A stretch of 64,000 nt of DNA from G965199725 sp965199725. GTDB taxonomy: Bacteria > Pseudomonadota > Gammaproteobacteria > Nitrosococcales > Methylophagaceae. The notes beneath the pieces are model-generated. The model saw only the letters and a program-made list of their open reading frames with translations, was not told the DNA's origin and did not search any database. Both the position numbers and the translations under genes were made by a program. Where the stretch lies: NCBI GenBank assembly GCA_965199725.1, contig OZ241321.1:806001-870000 (forward strand). The letters run 5' to 3'. This document shows positions 60,854-64,000 of this stretch, one piece after another (the first letter of the stretch is position 1; each line of letters begins with the position of its first letter).

Positions 60854-61247
60854 TCTCTATCTCCATCAAAATAAATGCGGGTATCGGTTTAGGCCGAAAA
60901 CCATCAGAATCCAGACATACCACTTTGACTATGGCTTCACATAGCAGTTCACCGTCACGCTTAACTTGTTGTTCAAATTCAAAACTGACGCCTGATGCTT
61001 TGATAATATGCGTGAAAACTATCAAAGCATCATTTAATCTCGCTGGTTGCCGAAAATGTAACTGCATTAAATTAACTACAAAAATACAATGATGACTGTT
61101 GACAAGCTCATCCTGCTCAATACCAAGGCTGCGCAGCCATTCTGTACGGGCACGCTCCATGAATTTAAGGTAATTGGCATGATAAACAACGTCACCGCTA
61201 TCAGTATCCTCATAATAAATACGGACAGGCCAGGTAAATACACTCAT
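60843..61247 (-). CDS. ybgC: Tol-Pal-associated acyl-CoA thioesterase YbgC
   Basis: A 134-residue hot-dog-fold thioesterase of the 4-hydroxybenzoyl-CoA family. The active-site motif YEDTDSGDVVYHANYLKFME, at about residues 11-30, has the catalytic Asp. The ATG at 61247 (MSVFTWPVRIYYEDTD) is chosen; it forms an ATGA overlap with the ruvB stop. The frame stays open for 14 more codons upstream. It leads the Tol-Pal genes and is probably linked to phospholipid metabolism at the membrane. Confidence 0.94.
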   Translation of the reverse strand: MSVFTWPVRIYYEDTDSGDVVYHANYLKFMERARTEWLRSLGIEQDELVNSHHCIFVVNLMQLHFRQPARLNDALIVFTHIIKASGVSFEFEQQVKRDGELLCEAIVKVVCLDSDGFRPKPIPAFILMEIESEY

Positions 61248-62257
61248 TCTTCGTCTTTCACTGCCGGTTTTAAGCCAAAATACAACCATGCTCGTTCAGT
61301 GGCTACCCTTCCCCTTGGCGTTCGCATAATAAAGCCTTCCTGAATCAGGAATGGCTCCAATACATCCTCAATTGTTCCTCGCTCCTCAGCAATAGCAGCC
61401 GCTAAATTATCAATACCTACTGGACCGCCGGCAAATTTCTTAATAATAGCCAATAATAACTTCCGATCCATCACATCAAAACCATTGTCATCAACATCAA
61501 GTAAATCCAATGCCTGATGGGCAACATCAGCGGTGATATGGCCATCAAACCTCACCTCAGCATAGTCACGCACTCGGCGTAATAAGCGATTGGCAATGCG
61601 CGGTGTACCGCGCGATCTTCTAGCAATTTCATTAGCGCCCTTTGCATCCAGATTCATACCGAATATATAGGCACTACGTTGCACTATGGTACTTAAATCA
61701 TCAACATGATAAAACTCTAAGCGCTGAACAATGCCAAATCTATCGCGAAGTGGTGATGTTAATGATCCTGCATGTGTTGTTGCGCCTACCAAGGTAAACG
61801 GTGCTAAATCGAGCTTGATTGATCGTGCCGCTGGTCCCTCACCTATCATGATATCCAACTGGTAGTCTTCCATGGCAGGGTATAATGCTTCCTCAACAAC
61901 AGGACTCAGGCGATGAATTTCATCAATAAATAATACATCGTTAGGTTCGAGACTAGTTAATAACGCAGCTAAATCCCCCAGTTTCTCCAGTACAGGGCCT
62001 GACGTTTGCCGCAAGTTGACTCCCATTTCATTTGCAACAATATGCGCAAGGGTTGTTTTACCTAGACCAGGTGGACCAAAAATCAATGTATGATCTAAAG
62101 GTTCTTTGCGCTTTCTAGCCGCCGCGATAAATAATTCCATCTGCTCTTGCGCCACCGGTTGACCGATATAATCAGTCAAAGCACCTGGCCGAATAGCTTG
62201 CTCCTGATATTCTTCATCGGTCTGGGAATCTGCCGAAACAAAGCGTGTTTCTTCCAC
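61244..62257 (-). CDS. ruvB: Holliday junction branch migration helicase RuvB
   Basis: An AAA+ motor of about 337 residues that drives branch migration with RuvA. Walker A is FGPPGLGKTTLAH near residue 62, Walker B VLFIDEIHRL, sensor 1 GATTHAGSL and the arginine-finger region SPLRDRFGIV; a winged-helix domain ends it. The frame is open to 62281, but a GTG at 62257 has AGAGGAG 8 bp upstream and lies just after the ruvA stop. It also gives the usual RuvB N-terminal length. It is coupled to ybgC downstream. Confidence 0.95.
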   Translation of the reverse strand: MEETRFVSADSQTDEEYQEQAIRPGALTDYIGQPVAQEQMELFIAAARKRKEPLDHTLIFGPPGLGKTTLAHIVANEMGVNLRQTSGPVLEKLGDLAALLTSLEPNDVLFIDEIHRLSPVVEEALYPAMEDYQLDIMIGEGPAARSIKLDLAPFTLVGATTHAGSLTSPLRDRFGIVQRLEFYHVDDLSTIVQRSAYIFGMNLDAKGANEIARRSRGTPRIANRLLRRVRDYAEVRFDGHITADVAHQALDLLDVDDNGFDVMDRKLLLAIIKKFAGGPVGIDNLAAAIAEERGTIEDVLEPFLIQEGFIMRTPRGRVATERAWLYFGLKPAVKDEE

Positions 62258-62261
62258 TGCT

Positions 62262-62849
62262 CTAACTCCTCTGTAAGGCAAATTTGACTAGCTGTTCAGT
62301 GCTCAAACTATCGTTATCAATGGTTCGGATCATCTTCTCTGCTACAGTGCGTTTATAGCCAAGTGCTGCCAATACTGATACTGCCTCCACCTTTGCACCC
62401 TGAAGTTTAGTCTTATCTGAAGACACAGTGCCAATATTATCGCTCATATCCTGCAAACGATCGCGCATTTCTACCACTAGACGTTCTGCTGTTTTTTTGC
62501 CAACACCAGGCAAACGTGTCAGGCTTGCTGCATCAGCTTCCTGTACACTGCGCACAAAGTCAACAACGTCAATACCTGACAAAATAGCAAGCGCAAGTTT
62601 TGCGCCTACACCATTTACTTTTAGCAGACTGCGAAAGAGCGATCGCTCACCAACGGTAGCAAAACCATATAGCAATTGTATATCCTCCCTAACTATTAAA
62701 TGGGTAAATAAAGAAACATACTCATTAATCGCTGGCAAGGTAAAAAATGTTGACATCGGTGTCGTAATTTCATAACCAATACCAGACACATCCAGGAGTA
62801 AATATGGCGCTTGCTTGTCTAACAAAATGCCGCTTAATCGCCCAATCAT
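62262..62849 (-). CDS. ruvA: Holliday junction DNA helicase subunit RuvA
   Basis: A 195-residue protein that clamps the four-way junction as a tetramer and loads RuvB. The N-terminal OB fold starts MIGRLSGILLDKQAP. Two helix-hairpin-helix motifs follow (VNGVGAKLALAILS near residue 75 and LPGVGKKTAERLV near 110), and a C-terminal domain III contacts RuvB. Its ATG overlaps the ruvC stop (ATGA), and the ruvC G10 tract lies just upstream. Confidence 0.96.
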   Translation of the reverse strand: MIGRLSGILLDKQAPYLLLDVSGIGYEITTPMSTFFTLPAINEYVSLFTHLIVREDIQLLYGFATVGERSLFRSLLKVNGVGAKLALAILSGIDVVDFVRSVQEADAASLTRLPGVGKKTAERLVVEMRDRLQDMSDNIGTVSSDKTKLQGAKVEAVSVLAALGYKRTVAEKMIRTIDNDSLSTEQLVKFALQRS

Positions 62850-63388
62850 CGCCAGTAGCGACCCCCCCCCCGACGAATTATCCGCATTTTATCTGGCAAT
62901 TTGCTCTTCTGCTGATGATGATTGGCAATAAAATTGGCATGTGTCACAGCACATGCCAGCGCATCAGCAGCATCTTCATGTGGCACATCAGACAATGACA
63001 AAATCACTGACACCATATACTGTATTTGGTGCTTCTTTGCATGACCATTGCCTACAACTGATTTTTTAATTTGGGTTGCGCTATATTCATGTACGCTAAG
63101 ACTCTGACCAACACCTGCACAAATGGCGCTACCTCTGGCTTGCCCCAATTTTAGGGCAGAATCTGCATTTTTATGCAAGAATACCTTTTCTACCGCCATC
63201 ATATCAGGCCGGTAACGCTCAATAATAAAGGTTAGCCCCTCAAATATCCGTTTCAATCTGTCAGGAAAATCACCATCGCCCACTTCCAGCAAACCAGCAG
63301 TAACATGATGAATGATTTGACCATCCAGTTCAACGACACCAAATCCGGTTTTCCGCGATCCTGGATCAATGCCAATGATGCAAGTCAT
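62846..63388 (-). CDS. ruvC: Crossover junction endodeoxyribonuclease RuvC
   Basis: A 180-residue nuclease that resolves Holliday junctions. The catalytic acidic residues are visible: Asp7 in GIDPGSRKTGFGV, Glu in MMAVEKVFLHKN near residue 67, and the Asp pair in HEDAADALACAVTH near 140. The last residues, RRGGGRYWR, are encoded by a run of ten G (62871-62862). Length is slightly above E. coli RuvC (173). The gene lies between yebC and ruvA, the classic yebC-ruvC-ruvA-ruvB order. Confidence 0.96.
   Translation of the reverse strand: MTCIIGIDPGSRKTGFGVVELDGQIIHHVTAGLLEVGDGDFPDRLKRIFEGLTFIIERYRPDMMAVEKVFLHKNADSALKLGQARGSAICAGVGQSLSVHEYSATQIKKSVVGNGHAKKHQIQYMVSVILSLSDVPHEDAADALACAVTHANFIANHHQQKSKLPDKMRIIRRGGGRYWR
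62862..62871 (-). repeat. G10 homopolymer near the 3' end of ruvC
   Basis: Ten consecutive C on the plus strand (ten G in the ruvC sense strand) encode the C-terminal glycines of RuvC. With ten G the frame ends nine bases later at TGA. With eleven G it would pass into the ruvA ATG in frame. With nine G it would read out in a third frame. Such a tract is exceptional in this AT-rich DNA and prone to slippage. Confidence 0.95.
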
Positions 63389-63409
63389 AAAAACTAGTTT
63401 TGCTGCTTG

Positions 63410-64000
63410 CTAATCTAAAGCAAGTCCAGCCATTATTTCAGCAGAAAAGTCAGCGTTGGAATAAACATTCTGCACATCATCCAGATCTTCCAGTGCATCG
63501 ATCATTGCAAGCGCCTTTCGTGTATCTTGGACATCTAAGCTTACCATTGTTTCTGAATGCATTGTAATAAGAGAAGATGATGACTGTAAACCAGCAGAAT
63601 CTAATGCATCTTTTACCGCTGCATAATCTGTTTGCAGAGTAAGCACATCAATGGAGCCATCATCGTTAGTGATAATATCCTCTGCGCCTGACTCTAAGGC
63701 CACATCAATCAACGTATTTTCATCAGTACCAGCAACATAGGTAATAATACCCTTTTTGTTAAACAAATAGGAAACTGAGCCATTAGTGCCCATATTGCCG
63801 CCGCGTTTACTAAATACATTACGCACTGCTGCCACACTACGGTTTTTATTATCGGTCAAACAATCAACCATAACGGCAATACCTCCTGGCCCGTAACCTT
63901 CATAACGGATCTCTTCGTAATTGGCACCATCTAATTCACCAGCGCCTCGTTTGACTGCACGATCAATAACATCACGATTCATATTACCATCAAGTGCTTT
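63410..64000 (-). CDS. yebC: YebC/PmpR-family protein, 5' end cut
   Basis: At least 197 residues are visible, with the start beyond the window. The frame runs from KALDGNMNRDVIDRAVKRG through YEEIRYEGYGPGGIAVMVDC and SKRGGNMGTNGSVSYLFNKK to a C-terminal domain ending MAGLALD. Members act as transcriptional regulators (PmpR) or, in the wider family, as ribosome-associated factors that ease translation of proline-rich stretches. About 50 N-terminal residues, which should begin MAGHSKW, are missing. It is followed by ruvC after 21 bp. Confidence 0.95.
   Translation of the reverse strand, partial: KALDGNMNRDVIDRAVKRGAGELDGANYEEIRYEGYGPGGIAVMVDCLTDNKNRSVAAVRNVFSKRGGNMGTNGSVSYLFNKKGIITYVAGTDENTLIDVALESGAEDIITNDDGSIDVLTLQTDYAAVKDALDSAGLQSSSSLITMHSETMVSLDVQDTRKALAMIDALEDLDDVQNVYSNADFSAEIMAGLALD

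Overview
The window suggests a moderately AT-rich gammaproteobacterium that uses one-carbon compounds. Gene families and order are gammaproteobacterial (coaBC-dut-algC-argB-slmA; leuS-lptE-holA-proA-nadD-elyC-rsfS; ruvCAB-ybgC-tolQRAB-pal-cpoB-queE-queC). The left end carries formaldehyde-activating enzyme (fae), methenyl-tetrahydromethanopterin cyclohydrolase (mch) and several uncharacterised families that accompany the tetrahydromethanopterin (H4MPT) pathway. This fits a methylotroph or methanotroph, possibly a marine or symbiotic one. The lineage is inferred and could be fixed from the complete 16S gene at 50858-52394.

Layout. 1-5949: H4MPT-linked C1 cluster. 5994-9176: cca and slt. 9180-10043: non-coding region with two gene remnants. 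10044-15121: slmA, argB, algC, a small SRA-like gene, dut, coaBC. 15291-16669: apparently intact methyltransferase plus HNH/endonuclease VII-type restriction pair. 16746-19244: DUF4124 protein, a decayed stretch, glnA. 19553-21333: dead HindIII-like restriction-modification (R-M) system lodged against tldD. 21326-33792: tldD, yhdP and the rsfS-to-leuS run. 33985-34665: solitary arsH. 34987-40220: serine-recombinase-like remnant, then a type I R-M system whose methylase and specificity subunits are fused. 40374-45599: glmS, a TonB-dependent receptor and a PepSY membrane protein. 45720-46997: decayed relative of the 15-16 kb R-M pair. 47031-52625: complete rRNA operon on the minus strand (16S, tRNA-Ile, tRNA-Ala, 23S, 5S) with promoter, boxA sites, terminator and a 23S insertion. 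52642-54092: gene graveyard with a four-copy repeat. 54327-54402: tRNA-Lys. 54504-64000: queC/queE, the Tol-Pal operon, ybgC, ruvBAC and yebC (cut by the window end).

The theme of the accessory DNA is turnover of DNA-defence genes. Two R-M systems look intact (15.3-16.7 kb; 35.3-40.2 kb). At least two are broken by frameshifts and stops (HindIII-like at 19.6-21.3 kb; endonuclease VII-type at 45.9-47.0 kb), and further remnants lie at 17.4-17.7 kb and 52.6-54.1 kb. I did not find an obviously new multi-gene system. The most notable signals are the in-place HindIII-like pseudogenes, the related pair of methyltransferase/endonuclease VII loci in different states, a G10 tract in ruvC where gain of one G would fuse RuvC to RuvA, a perfect 180-bp tandem array in tolA, and a helix-25 type insertion in the 23S gene.
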